DNA of 36,003 nt from Actinomadura sp. HBU206391 (GCF_014323665.1 NZ_JABVEB010000055.1:1-36003), one strand, 5' to 3'. Shown: positions 17,223 to 25,090, counted from the first letter of the stretch. Made by a program: numbers and translations. Notes: generated by a model from the letters alone, not told the origin.

Positions 17223-18698
17223 TCAGGAAGCTGTAAAGGCCACGCGCAGCGCCTGCTCCAGGCTGTCGACCTCCATTACGGTCATGCCCTCGAAGCTGAC
17301 CGCGGGGGCGCCGCCGGCCAGGCTCACCACCCGTCCGGGCTCGCCGCGCTCGGGCTGGGTAGATCTTTTCAGTGGCGTGGTGCCGGCCAGCTCCAGCGAG
17401 CCGCGCGGCACGACCGCGCACTTGAAGCCGAGGCGGCCGGCCTCGCCAAGGCGCCGCCGTACGCCCGGAACGGCCCGGACCTCGCCGGCCAGCCCCACCT
17501 CGCCCAGGGCGATCACGCTGGGCGAGAGCGTCTGTTCGGTCTTGGAGCCCGCGACGGCGAGCGCCACCGCGAGGTCGACCGACGTCTCGGCCAGCCGGAC
17601 CCCGCCGACCGTGGACGCGTAGACGTCCTGCTCGTGCATGGCCATCTTGCAGCGCCGGGACAGCACCGCCAGCACCATGGCGACCCGGGCGGACTCGAGG
17701 CCGGAGGTCGCCCTGCGCGGGGCGGGCAGGAACGACTGGGCCACCAGCGCCTGCACCTCGGCCACCAGCGGCCGACGGCCCTCCAGCGTGACCGTGACGC
17801 ACGTGCCGGGCACCGGTTCGTCGCGGCGGGTCAGGAACAGCCCGCTCGGGTCGGCGAGCCCGACGATGCCCATCTCGGACAGGTCGAAGCAGCCGAGCTC
17901 GTCGGTGGGACCGTAGCGGTTCTTCACCGCCCGGATCATGCGCAGCCGGCTGTGCCGGTCGCCCTCGAAGTAGAGGACCACGTCGACGAGGTGCTCCAGC
18001 AGCCGCGGCCCGGCGATCGCACCGTCCTTGGTGACATGGCCCACCAGGACCGTCGTGATGCCCCGTTCCTTGGCCACCCGGATCAGGTTGGCGGTGACCT
18101 CGCGGATCTGGGTGACCCCGCCGGGCGCCCCGTCGACCTCGGCGGCGCCGATCGTCTGGATCGAGTCGACGATCAGCAGCCTGGGATCGACGGCGTCGAC
18201 CTGGCCCAGCAGAGCGGCCAGCTCGGTCTCGGCGGCGAGGTAGAGCTGATCGGTGACCGCGCCGACCCGGTCGGCGCGCAGCCGGACCTGTTCGGCCGAC
18301 TCCTCGCCGGTGACGTACAGCACCTTCTCGGGACCGCCGGGATCGCCGGCGCGAGAGGAGCTGAGCGCGGCGACCTCGAGCAGCAGCGTGGACTTCCCGA
18401 TGCCCGGCTCACCGGCCAGCAGCACCACGGCACCGGGGACCAGACCCCCGCCCAGCACGCGGTCGAGCTCGTCCAGGCCGGTCGGCCGGGACTGCGCGGA
18501 ACCCACGTCGATCTCGCTGATCCGCCGGGCCGGCGCCGACACGGCACCCGCCGAGACCACTCTGGGCGGGGTGGCCGTACCGGCCTCGCCGACGGTGCTC
18601 CACGCCTGGCACTCGCCACAGCGCCCCACCCACTTGGAGGACTGCCAGCCGCACTCGGAACAGCGGTAGGTGGCCCTGGCCTTGGTCGTCTTCGCCAT
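17223..18698 (-). CDS. radA: DNA repair protein RadA
   Basis: A 491-residue RecA-like branch-migration ATPase used in recombinational repair. It has an N-terminal zinc finger (C13, C16, C27, C30), Walker A G-E-P-G-I-G-K-S-T at 96-104, Walker B L-L-I-V-D-S at 174-179, the RadA-specific K-N-R-Y-G motif at 259-263 and a C-terminal Lon-protease-like domain (about 300-485). The reading frame stays open far upstream, but the zinc finger fixes the start at or near the ATG at 18698. There is no clear ribosome binding site; a TACTGT box 7 bases before the ATG suggests a leaderless transcript. It follows the oxidoreductase gene by 44 bases and precedes disA on the same strand. Confidence 0.97.
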   Translation of the reverse strand: MAKTTKARATYRCSECGWQSSKWVGRCGECQAWSTVGEAGTATPPRVVSAGAVSAPARRISEIDVGSAQSRPTGLDELDRVLGGGLVPGAVVLLAGEPGIGKSTLLLEVAALSSSRAGDPGGPEKVLYVTGEESAEQVRLRADRVGAVTDQLYLAAETELAALLGQVDAVDPRLLIVDSIQTIGAAEVDGAPGGVTQIREVTANLIRVAKERGITTVLVGHVTKDGAIAGPRLLEHLVDVVLYFEGDRHSRLRMIRAVKNRYGPTDELGCFDLSEMGIVGLADPSGLFLTRRDEPVPGTCVTVTLEGRRPLVAEVQALVAQSFLPAPRRATSGLESARVAMVLAVLSRRCKMAMHEQDVYASTVGGVRLAETSVDLAVALAVAGSKTEQTLSPSVIALGEVGLAGEVRAVPGVRRRLGEAGRLGFKCAVVPRGSLELAGTTPLKRSTQPERGEPGRVVSLAGGAPAVSFEGMTVMEVDSLEQALRVAFTAS

Positions 18699-18705
18699 GC
18701 GGGTG

Positions 18706-18711
18706 ACAGTA
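18706..18711 (-). promoter_or_regulatory. -10 box of a probable leaderless radA promoter
   Basis: TACTGT on the minus strand ends 7 bases before the radA ATG, which would place the transcription start on or next to the start codon. No convincing -35 is visible. The absence of a Shine-Dalgarno sequence supports this reading. Confidence 0.45.
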
Positions 18712-18742
18712 GGCCCCAGCGCCGACATTACGAAGCCGGGCC

Positions 18743-19639
18743 TCATCGCAGCAGTGATCGCGCCTCCGCGAGCAGGTCGCACTGACGGCGCCAGTCGCCC
18801 CCGGCGATGCCCATGACGATGTGGCGGGCCCCGGCGTCGCGGTAGGCCGCCAGCCGTTCGGCCGCCTCGTGCGGGCCGCCCGTGATCGGCAGGGGCATGA
18901 CCTCCTCGAGCGGCCGGCCGTACCCCCCGCTGATGCCCGAGGCGATCTGCTCGCGCGTTGGCACGTCCGGCCCGGAGCCGAGGGCTCCCGCGGCCCCGAC
19001 CGCGATGACCGGGACGGGCCGCCCGTGCCCGGCGGCGAGGCCTGCGAGCCGTGCGGCTCCGGTGGCGATCTCGGCCGGCGGCACGAGTGACGGAAACCAC
19101 GCGTCGCCCAGCCGGGCGGCCCGCCCGATCGCGGTAGTGGAGGCGTTGCCGACCCAGATCGGCGGCGGTGCCACCGCCGGCGCCAGCTCGACCTCGGGCC
19201 GTCCCGGCTCGTCCGGAAGCCGCACCCGGTCGCCCGCCAGCAGGGCCGGCAGCAGTTCCAGTGCGGTCTCGGTGCGCGTCCCGCGCCGGTCGTACGGCAC
19301 TCCCGCCGCCGCCCACTGCGCCGCCCCGCCGCCGGAGCCGACGCCGAGGATCAGCCTGCCCTCCGACACGTGCTGCAGGGTGGCGATCTGTTTGGCCGCC
19401 CAGGCCAGGGGACGGATCGCCGGGATGAACACGCTTGCACCGATGGCGATCCGGTCGGTGGCGGCCGCCGCGGTGGCGAGCGCCACGGCACAGTCCAGCG
19501 ACGGCGCCCCGGTGGCGAGGTGGTCGCCGTGCCACACGCCGTCCAGACCGGCGTCCTCGGCATGTCGCGCGGCGGCCGGCAGGCCGAGGCCCTGCGCCCG
19601 CTGCGACGCGATCGAGGGCAGGATCACACCGATCTCCAT
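18743..19639 (-). CDS. LLM-class flavin-dependent oxidoreductase (F420 type)
   Basis: A 298-residue TIM-barrel enzyme of the bacterial luciferase-like superfamily. Supporting features are the opening beta strand I-G-V-I-L-P, W-H-G-D-H at about 36-40, the conserved G-x-G-S-G-G-G loop near 98-104 and W-V-G-N-A near 160. Many short actinobacterial members use coenzyme F420 in place of FMN, and that is my assumption here; the substrate is unknown. Its ATG overlaps the TGA of the upstream quinone-oxidoreductase-like gene by one base (TGATG), so the two are translationally coupled and probably share the SoxR-like promoter upstream of that gene. A GTG three bases earlier is an alternative start. Confidence 0.88.
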   Translation of the reverse strand: MEIGVILPSIASQRAQGLGLPAAARHAEDAGLDGVWHGDHLATGAPSLDCAVALATAAAATDRIAIGASVFIPAIRPLAWAAKQIATLQHVSEGRLILGVGSGGGAAQWAAAGVPYDRRGTRTETALELLPALLAGDRVRLPDEPGRPEVELAPAVAPPPIWVGNASTTAIGRAARLGDAWFPSLVPPAEIATGAARLAGLAAGHGRPVPVIAVGAAGALGSGPDVPTREQIASGISGGYGRPLEEVMPLPITGGPHEAAERLAAYRDAGARHIVMGIAGGDWRRQCDLLAEARSLLR

Positions 19640-20619
19640 CACGGCACCAGCACGACCTTCCCGATGGTGGCCCGGGTCTCCAGCGCCGTGTGCGCCGCCG
19701 CCGCGTCCTTGAGCGGGAAGGCCTGTACGGCCGGCACGAGGCGGCCGGCGGCGGCCTCGGCCAGCGACCTCTCCTCCAGGCCGCGCAGCCCACCCGGGAT
19801 CCGCAGGATCCGCGGGCCCAGGGCGACCGACACCGACAGGCTGCGCTCGAACAGGTCGGCGGAGGTGAACCGCGTGGGTTCGCCCGCTGACCAGCCGAAC
19901 AGGACGAGCCGGCCACCGGCGCCGAGCAGGTCGAGAGCGGCCCGGCCCGGCTCGCCCCCGACGCCGTCCAGCGCCAGCGTCACCTCGCGCCCGCCAAGTG
20001 CCTTCCGGACGGCGTCCGCCCAGCCCGGCGCCGTGTAGTCGACCGCGATCGTCGCGCCCGACGCCCGTACCCGCTCGGTCTTCGCCGCCCCGCCGGCCAC
20101 GCCGACGACGGTCGCGCCGGCGTTCCGGGCGGCCTGGACCAGCAGCGTGCCGATTCCGCCGGCCGCCGCGGTCACCAGCACCACGTCCTCTGGGGTCGGC
20201 ATCGCGATGTCGAGGATCCCCATCGTTATCCGGCCGGTCCCGACGATCGCGACCGCGACGGCGTGGTCGAGCCGGTCCGGGAGCGTGTGCAGAGCCGTGG
20301 CATCGGCCACCGCGAGCTCGGCGTAGCCTCCACTGACCATGCCGAGATGGGCCACCACCGGCCTGCCGAGCCAGGCCGGATCGGTGCCTTCTCCGAGCCC
20401 GTCGACCACGCCCGCCACCTCGCGGCCCGGCGTCATCGGAAGCTCCGCCCGCTGGAAGGGCCCGATGGCGACGCCGGCGCGGATCGCGGTGTCGGCCAGA
20501 TGGACGCCGGAGGCCCGGACGGCGATCCGCACCTGTCCCGCCGCGGGACTCGGGTCGGGAACCTCCTCGAAGAGCAGATTCCCGGCCGGACCGAACTCAT
20601 GCTGCCTTACCGCACGCAC
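19639..20619 (-). CDS. NAD(P)-dependent alcohol dehydrogenase / quinone oxidoreductase family protein
   Basis: A 326-residue medium-chain dehydrogenase/reductase. The GroES-like N-terminal domain carries G-R-E-V-A-G-V-V at 66-73, and the Rossmann domain has the A-A-A-G-G-I-G nucleotide-binding turn at 151-157. Neither the catalytic nor the structural zinc ligands are present, so it belongs to the zinc-free quinone oxidoreductase branch that typically reduces quinones or enones with NADPH. The GTG start is preceded by GGGAGA with a spacing of about 7 bases. It heads a coupled pair with the luciferase-like oxidoreductase. A SoxR-like 18-base palindrome stands 49 bases before the start, overlapping a TTGACC -35, which suggests induction by redox-cycling compounds. 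Confidence 0.9.
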   Translation of the reverse strand: MRAVRQHEFGPAGNLLFEEVPDPSPAAGQVRIAVRASGVHLADTAIRAGVAIGPFQRAELPMTPGREVAGVVDGLGEGTDPAWLGRPVVAHLGMVSGGYAELAVADATALHTLPDRLDHAVAVAIVGTGRITMGILDIAMPTPEDVVLVTAAAGGIGTLLVQAARNAGATVVGVAGGAAKTERVRASGATIAVDYTAPGWADAVRKALGGREVTLALDGVGGEPGRAALDLLGAGGRLVLFGWSAGEPTRFTSADLFERSLSVSVALGPRILRIPGGLRGLEERSLAEAAAGRLVPAVQAFPLKDAAAAHTALETRATIGKVVLVP

Positions 20620-20667
20620 AGCCGTTCTCCCTCACTCGACGCGAACCTTCCGCCGTCGAGGCTGCAA

Positions 20668-20685
20668 CCTGAAGTGAGCTTGAGG
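20668..20685 (-). promoter_or_regulatory. SoxR/MerR-type operator in a promoter with 19-base spacer
   Basis: CCTGAAGTGAGCTTGAGG (plus strand) matches 15 of 18 positions of the E. coli soxS SoxR box, CCTCAAGTTAACTTGAGG, and is an inverted repeat. On the minus strand it overlaps a TTGACC -35 (20689-20684), and a CAGCCT -10-like hexamer follows after 19 bases. The over-long spacer is the hallmark of promoters activated by MerR-family regulators. The regulator gene is not in the window. Confidence 0.7.
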
Positions 20686-20777
20686 TCAACTCGGGCGAAG
20701 GCGTCAGCGTGGGGTACGGATACGAGTTCGGAACGTCACCCCGGCTGGGTCACCTGAAGGCGGCGCCGGTGGGGAAC

Positions 20778-20793
20778 CGCCTGCGATCAGGCG
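20778..20793 (-). terminator. Hairpin spanning the stop codon of the secreted protein gene
   Basis: A perfect 6-base stem (CGCCTG/CAGGCG) with a 4-base loop contains the TGA stop of the upstream gene (20789-20787). It lacks a T-run. It may end that transcript, or may be chance in GC-rich DNA. Confidence 0.35.
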
Positions 20794-21635
20794 ACGGTGA
20801 CCACGGCGTGCATGCCGCCGAAGGCATGCGGCATCCCGGATGTGGTGTCCGGGATGTAGTCGAGCAGTGCGTACGTGCCGCTCGGCAGCGTGACATCGAC
20901 CACGGATGCCCGGCCGGGCGTCTGGGTGCCGAAGTTCAGCGCCGCGCCGCCGGTGACCGTGGGGTTCTCGCCGCCGGCGAACCAGGCGGTGATGTCGGCG
21001 TCCGTCGTGCCGGGCTGCACCTGCACGAGCTGCGCGAAGTGCAGCTCACCCGAGTCGTTGGAGATCCGCAGCGGACCGCGGCGCAGCTTGCCGCCGGAGC
21101 CGCTGACCACGAACCGATCGGGCTCCTTCATCGTGATGGACTGGTTGGTCGCCGGCAGGGCGGCGTACGTGTTGCCGGTCACCCGGAAGGTCTGGGCCGT
21201 CGCCGACGGGTTGTTGACCTGCGCCGCGTAGTAGCGGCCGGCCGGCAGCACCGTCTTGTAGGACACCTGGCCGATGGCGCTGAGACCGCCGTAGAAGCTC
21301 GTGTTCTGCACGAACCACTGCATCGCCGCCGCGGCCTTGGCGGCGTCGACCTGCCAGTTGCCGGCCTCGGCGATCTTGACGTCCATCTGCGAAAGCGTCG
21401 CACCGTTCCGGAGCTGGAAGGTCTCGGGGTCGGCGGCGGCGTAGGCGCTGGTCACGTTGACATTGATGAGCCCGGCGCGGAGCGTTGTACCCTGCTGGAT
21501 CGCCACCTGCCCGGCGGCATCCTGGCTGACGCGCAAGGTGCTGCCACCAGGCGATGCCGATGCGGGGGACGCCGTGAAACCGAGCGTGCCGACGGTCACC
21601 ACAGCCGCCAGAGCGCTCAAAATCCTGGACCTCAC
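20787..21635 (-). CDS. Secreted hypothetical protein with cupredoxin-like C-terminal domain
   Basis: A 282-residue exported protein. A Sec signal peptide (residues 1-27, basic start, hydrophobic core, S-P-A-S-A cleavage site) is clear. The GTG at 21635 is chosen because AGGAG lies 4 bases upstream and it puts the signal peptide at the N-terminus. Residues about 28-140 are unrecognised. The C-terminal 110 residues resemble small secreted cupredoxin-like proteins, with L-H-F-A-Q-L-V and a final P-S-G-T-Y-A-L-L-D-Y-I-P-D, M-P-H-A and G-G-M motif set. Related sequences as I recall them have cysteine where this one has D in A-L-L-D-Y, so a type 1 copper site is probably absent. It has its own AT-rich upstream region. 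Function unknown. Confidence 0.75.
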   Translation of the reverse strand: MRSRILSALAAVVTVGTLGFTASPASASPGGSTLRVSQDAAGQVAIQQGTTLRAGLINVNVTSAYAAADPETFQLRNGATLSQMDVKIAEAGNWQVDAAKAAAAMQWFVQNTSFYGGLSAIGQVSYKTVLPAGRYYAAQVNNPSATAQTFRVTGNTYAALPATNQSITMKEPDRFVVSGSGGKLRRGPLRISNDSGELHFAQLVQVQPGTTDADITAWFAGGENPTVTGGAALNFGTQTPGRASVVDVTLPSGTYALLDYIPDTTSGMPHAFGGMHAVVTVA

Positions 21636-21808
21636 AAGGCTCCTCTCGAGGACTTTCTCGACCACGTGAAAGATGTTCAAGCGCGAAAAAACCACACTCG
21701 GGCTGGATCTCCGCCGCAAGTATCCGACTTGTAATTATTTGTTCGCTCTGGGACGTTGACCGACAGTTGTCAGATTTTGCCGTTTTGAGTCAAGCGTCAG
21801 AATCTGCG

Positions 21809-21860
21809 CGCGGGCCCGGTCAGTTCGTACAAGCCCTCCGTCAGAGCCGGAGGGCCCGCG
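21809..21860 (-). terminator. Terminator after the L,D-transpeptidase gene, with two overlapping stems
   Basis: Directly after the stop codon of the transpeptidase gene lies a perfect 8-base stem, GCCCTCCG (21833-21840) with CGGAGGGC (21848-21855) and a 7-base loop. A second perfect 9-base pair, CGCGGGCCC (21809-21817) with GGGCCCGCG (21852-21860), shares bases with it, so only one can form fully. The inner hairpin is the likelier terminator. Confidence 0.65.
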
Positions 21861-23027
21861 TCACCGCAGCGCGCTGCCCTTCTTCCACTCGGCGAACGAG
21901 AGCTGCCAGAAGCTCCAGCCGTTGTTCCACTCGACCTCACGGTCGCTGCCGGTCAGCTTGATCACGTCTCCGCGCTGCATGGTCGAGTAGAACCAGCGCG
22001 CGTTGGCCGGGCTGACGTTGAGGCAGCCGTGGCTCACGTTGGCCGAACCCTGGGAGCCGACCGACCAGGGCGCCGAGTGCACGTACTCGCCGCTGTTGGA
22101 GAAGCGCACGGCGTGGTCGACGACCGTCTTGTAGTAGCCGGGGTCGCCCTTCTTCTTACCGGGCGAGATCATCGTGACGGGGTTGCCCTTCTCCATGAGG
22201 AGGTGGACGCCGCTGGTGGTGGTGAACTCGCGGGTCTGCCCGTTGCCCGCGCTGAACGGGATGGTGCGCAGCTTCCTGCCGTCGCGGGTCACCGTCATCT
22301 GGTGCCTGCCGATGCCCCCGGTGGTGATCTGAGCGGCACCGATCTTGATGGTGTGCTTGGTGTCCTTCATCCCGTAGACGCCGGTGGCGCCCTGCAGACC
22401 GGCCAGCCGGGCGGTGAACCGGACGTTCTGGTGGGCCGGCCAGTAGGTCTTGGTGCGGTAGACGACCTGGTCGGAGCCGATCCAGCGCCAGGCCCCCTCG
22501 ACGGGTTTGTCGGCCTTCACCTCGAGGGCGCGCTCGACCGCGGCCTTCTTGGTGACCGGGCCGGTGAACCGCACCATGATCGGCATGCCGACGCCGACCG
22601 TCTCGCCCTTGAGCCCGGGGGTGATGTCGGCGATGCCGAACGTCCTGGCAGGCTTCAGCGTCGTGAAGGTGCTCGTCGCCGTCATGAGCTTGCCGCCGGC
22701 GCCCTTGGCCTGTGCGGTGACCGTGTAGGAGGTGCCAGGGGTCAGGGTGCGGCCGGAGCGCCACTGGGTGCCGCTCGCGAGCGTCTCTCCGGTGATCGCG
22801 ACTCCGTCGCCTCGAACCGTGACGTCGCTCAGGGTGCCGTCCGCCACCTTCACCTCGATCGGTGCGTCGGGCTTGGCCCCGCCGGCGCCGTTCGCCGGCG
22901 TGATCGTGACGACCGCCTCCTTGGGCGAGCTCAGCACACCACCACCGCCGCCGCAGGCCGCGGTGAGCGCGGCCAGCGCCACGGCACCTCCTGTCGCCAC
23001 GAGCCGGATCCGAACCTTTGCGCTCAC
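21861..23027 (-). CDS. L,D-transpeptidase lipoprotein (YkuD family)
   Basis: A 388-residue envelope enzyme that forms 3-3 crosslinks in peptidoglycan. The N-terminus is a lipoprotein signal with lipobox L-T-A-A-C (C25). Immunoglobulin-like domains cover about 35-245. The YkuD catalytic domain follows to about 365, with the H-x14-17-S-H-G-C-x-N signature: H333 and the nucleophile C335 in S-H-G-C-L-N. This is the layout of mycobacterial LdtMt2-type enzymes, which resist most penicillins but not carbapenems. The GTG at 23027 has GGGAAGG about 4 bases upstream and puts the lipobox at the normal distance. A candidate ECF-type promoter lies 50-75 bases upstream, and a strong hairpin follows the gene. 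Confidence 0.95.
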   Translation of the reverse strand: MSAKVRIRLVATGGAVALAALTAACGGGGGVLSSPKEAVVTITPANGAGGAKPDAPIEVKVADGTLSDVTVRGDGVAITGETLASGTQWRSGRTLTPGTSYTVTAQAKGAGGKLMTATSTFTTLKPARTFGIADITPGLKGETVGVGMPIMVRFTGPVTKKAAVERALEVKADKPVEGAWRWIGSDQVVYRTKTYWPAHQNVRFTARLAGLQGATGVYGMKDTKHTIKIGAAQITTGGIGRHQMTVTRDGRKLRTIPFSAGNGQTREFTTTSGVHLLMEKGNPVTMISPGKKKGDPGYYKTVVDHAVRFSNSGEYVHSAPWSVGSQGSANVSHGCLNVSPANARWFYSTMQRGDVIKLTGSDREVEWNNGWSFWQLSFAEWKKGSALR

Positions 23028-23073
23028 AGAGCCTTCCCATCCCCAAGACAACGAACAACCCACTCGATTCAAG

Positions 23074-23101
23074 GAGACGGTCGAAACTACGAAAAAGTTC
23101 G
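23074..23101 (-). promoter_or_regulatory. Candidate ECF-sigma promoter of the L,D-transpeptidase gene
   Basis: On the minus strand a GAAC element (23100-23097) is followed after 17 bases by CGTCT (23079-23075). This fits the GAAC / CGTC pattern of actinobacterial envelope-stress (SigE-like) promoters and would give a leader of about 40 bases. The match is short and untested. Confidence 0.35.
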
Positions 23102-23156
23102 GAGAGTCTGGCAAATAACCTGAAACGGCCTGCCGACACCCCGCAGAGGCGTCGCC

Positions 23157-24224
23157 CTAGGCCCGGGCCTCCTCGCCGAGACTCTTGCGAGCCCGCTCGA
23201 TCAGGTCGCCCAGGTGGTCGGACACCACGCCCGGACGCTCCAGCATGGCCATGTGCCCGGCGACCGGCACCATTTCGAGCCGTGCCGAGGGGACGCAGGT
23301 GTGAATCTTCACGCTGTGGTGCGGTGGGGTGAGGATGTCGTTCTCGCCCGCGATGATCAGGGTCTCGGCGTGGTTCAGGGTCTCGCACTCGCTGATCACC
23401 GGGTCGCCCGTCATCGCGCCGAAGAAGTCGATCAGCGCGTCCATGCGGGTGTCGGCCGCCATCTGCTCGCAGAAGGCGATCGCCGCGGGGCTCGCGTCCG
23501 GGCCGAAGGCGATCCTCTCCTCGATCAGCAGCGCGCCGCCCCGGGCGAGGTGCCGGAGCCGCTCGAGCACTGGGACACCACGGCCCACGGTGCGCAGCGC
23601 GTGCGGCATCGCCCGTTGCGAGAGTTTCGCCAGTACGGCGGGCAGCCCGAGCGTGGCCTCGCCCAGCGTGCCGGACGAGGTGCACACGAGCCCGGTGGCG
23701 ACCACCCTGCGGCGAAAGGCCTCCGGGTCGCGGTCGGCATAGCGCATGATCGTCATGCCGCCCATGGAATGGCCGATCAGGACGACGGGCATGTCCGCGG
23801 GCACCGTCTGCTCGATCACTGCGGCGAGGTCGGCGCCGAGCTGGTCGAGCCCGTTGCCGCTCCGGTGGCCACCGCCGGACCGGCCATGGCCGCGCTGGTC
23901 CCAGAACACCAGCCGGCCGAGGCCGCGCAGGGCCCTGCGCTGAAAGTGCCAGGAGTCCAGACTCAGCGTCCAGCCATGGCTGAAGACCACCGCGAGATCG
24001 CTTCGGCCCTCGCTCTCGACGTCGTCGATCTCGGCGTGCAGCCGGGTGCCGTCGGCGGCCCGGACCGTGACCGGGCGGCCGCGCACCGTGCCGAACGGCT
24101 CGGCCGCGTGCGGGTCGGGGCGGTTCTGGATCCGTCGTACGGCGCGGCGCTGGGCGGCGACACCCGCACTGGCGGCGCCCGTGCCGATCAGAGCGGTGGC
24201 GAAGATGGTGCGGCGTCGGCTCAT
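23157..24224 (-). CDS. Alpha/beta-fold hydrolase with N-terminal membrane anchor or signal
   Basis: A 355-residue serine hydrolase. Residues 7-24 are a hydrophobic Ala/Gly-rich segment after M-S-R-R-R, consistent with a signal peptide or anchor. The fold is clear from F-S-H-G-W (81-85), W-D-Q-R-G-H-G-R-S (108-116) and the nucleophile elbow G-H-S153-M-G-G. The probable remaining triad residues are D296 (A-G-E-N-D-I-L-T-P) and H324 (A-G-H-M). The substrate cannot be told from sequence; esters, lactones or epoxides are possible. The ATG has GGAGG with 5 bases of spacing. It lies 90 bases after the methyltransferase gene on the same strand, with a palindromic operator candidate in between. Confidence 0.93.
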   Translation of the reverse strand: MSRRRTIFATALIGTGAASAGVAAQRRAVRRIQNRPDPHAAEPFGTVRGRPVTVRAADGTRLHAEIDDVESEGRSDLAVVFSHGWTLSLDSWHFQRRALRGLGRLVFWDQRGHGRSGGGHRSGNGLDQLGADLAAVIEQTVPADMPVVLIGHSMGGMTIMRYADRDPEAFRRRVVATGLVCTSSGTLGEATLGLPAVLAKLSQRAMPHALRTVGRGVPVLERLRHLARGGALLIEERIAFGPDASPAAIAFCEQMAADTRMDALIDFFGAMTGDPVISECETLNHAETLIIAGENDILTPPHHSVKIHTCVPSARLEMVPVAGHMAMLERPGVVSDHLGDLIERARKSLGEEARA

Positions 24225-24305
24225 GACGACCTCCGGGGGGTGAGCGGCCGTCTCCGTTGGCCACTGTTGTACGGCTTGTCCAGTAAGGAGCTGGTCGCCA
24301 GTATG

Positions 24306-24319
24306 ACTTACCGGTCAGT
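24306..24319 (-). promoter_or_regulatory. Palindromic operator candidate upstream of the hydrolase
   Basis: ACTTACCGGTCAGT is an inverted repeat with 12 of 14 positions symmetrical, centred on CCGG. It overlaps the last codons of the methyltransferase gene and lies about 80 bases upstream of the hydrolase start. Its form suits a TetR-family operator; the regulator is not identified. Confidence 0.45.
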
Positions 24320-25013
24320 AGTGTCGCCACCAGAGGTTGACCGCGTAGTCGACCTCCAGGCCGTCGTGCTCGGCGAGGAACCGCTCCGCCAGCTCGGCGG
24401 GGAACTCGATGCGCAGCACCGCGGCGAGGTCCTCCCGGCGCTGGAACGCCCACCGGATCGTCAGAGCCCGGCGGGAGAAACCCTGCCTGGCCCAGAACCG
24501 CTCCACCGCCTCCGGGTCGTACGCGGGCAGCCAGCGCCGGAACCACCCGCCGAACGTGGACCGGGTCGCGTCGTTGTCGATGACGAACGCCGCGCCACCG
24601 CGCCGCGTGACCCGCGCGAGCTCGGCGAGACCGGGCTCGCAGCCGGGGCCGAAGAAGTACGCCCAGCGCACATGCGTGACATCGACGGACGAGTCGGGCA
24701 GCGGCAAAGCCTGCGCGGCTCCGGCTCGTACCGACACGTTCGTGAGGTTCGCCACTCTGCTCCGGGCGGCGGCGGCAAGCCCGGTATGCGGCTCGATCCC
24801 GATGACCCGCGACGCCGTACGGGCGAATCCGGCCAGGTGAAAGCCGGTGCCGCAGCCGAGGTCCAGCACGGTCGCCGCGTCCCAGGGCCGGATATCGCGC
24901 ATCGCGGCCTCCAGGACACCGTCGGGGTCGGCCGCACGGTTCTCCAGCTCGTAGACCTGCGGAGAATTCCAGATGTTCGGGCTCGGGACGGCACCGGATA
25001 CGATCGTGGCCAC
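24315..25013 (-). CDS. Class I SAM-dependent methyltransferase
   Basis: A protein of about 232 residues with the Rossmann-like methyltransferase fold. Motif I is V-L-D-L-G-C-G-T-G-F (about residue 50), the acidic end of strand 2 is G-I-E-P-H, and the post-I motif L-P-L-P-D-S-S-V-D-V marks a Methyltransf_11-type enzyme. A Trp/Arg-rich C-terminal half (W-F-R-R-W-L-P, W-W-R-H-Y at the very end) may form the acceptor pocket; the acceptor is unknown. The start is uncertain. GTG 25013 is chosen because a TACGCT box lies exactly 7 bases before it and no ribosome binding site is evident; GTG 25031 and ATG 25091 are alternatives. It is divergent from the sugar phosphate isomerase gene. Confidence 0.85.
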   Translation of the reverse strand: MATIVSGAVPSPNIWNSPQVYELENRAADPDGVLEAAMRDIRPWDAATVLDLGCGTGFHLAGFARTASRVIGIEPHTGLAAAARSRVANLTNVSVRAGAAQALPLPDSSVDVTHVRWAYFFGPGCEPGLAELARVTRRGGAAFVIDNDATRSTFGGWFRRWLPAYDPEAVERFWARQGFSRRALTIRWAFQRREDLAAVLRIEFPAELAERFLAEHDGLEVDYAVNLWWRHY

Positions 25014-25090
25014 GGCGCTGAGCGTAGTCACCGGCCCGCCAAAGGTGAGGATCACGCGTGCCGGGGGATCAGATCCCGGAAGATAGCGCA

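Noticed and set aside
15897..18785. A 962-codon open frame on the plus strand across disA and radA
   Set aside because: It lies antisense to two clearly recognised genes and its translation is repetitive Arg/Gly/His/Asp-rich sequence, the usual shadow frame of GC-rich coding DNA.
18699..19916. Extension of the radA frame upstream to 19916
   Set aside because: The zinc finger fixes the radA N-terminus, and the extension overlaps two oxidoreductase genes in another frame.
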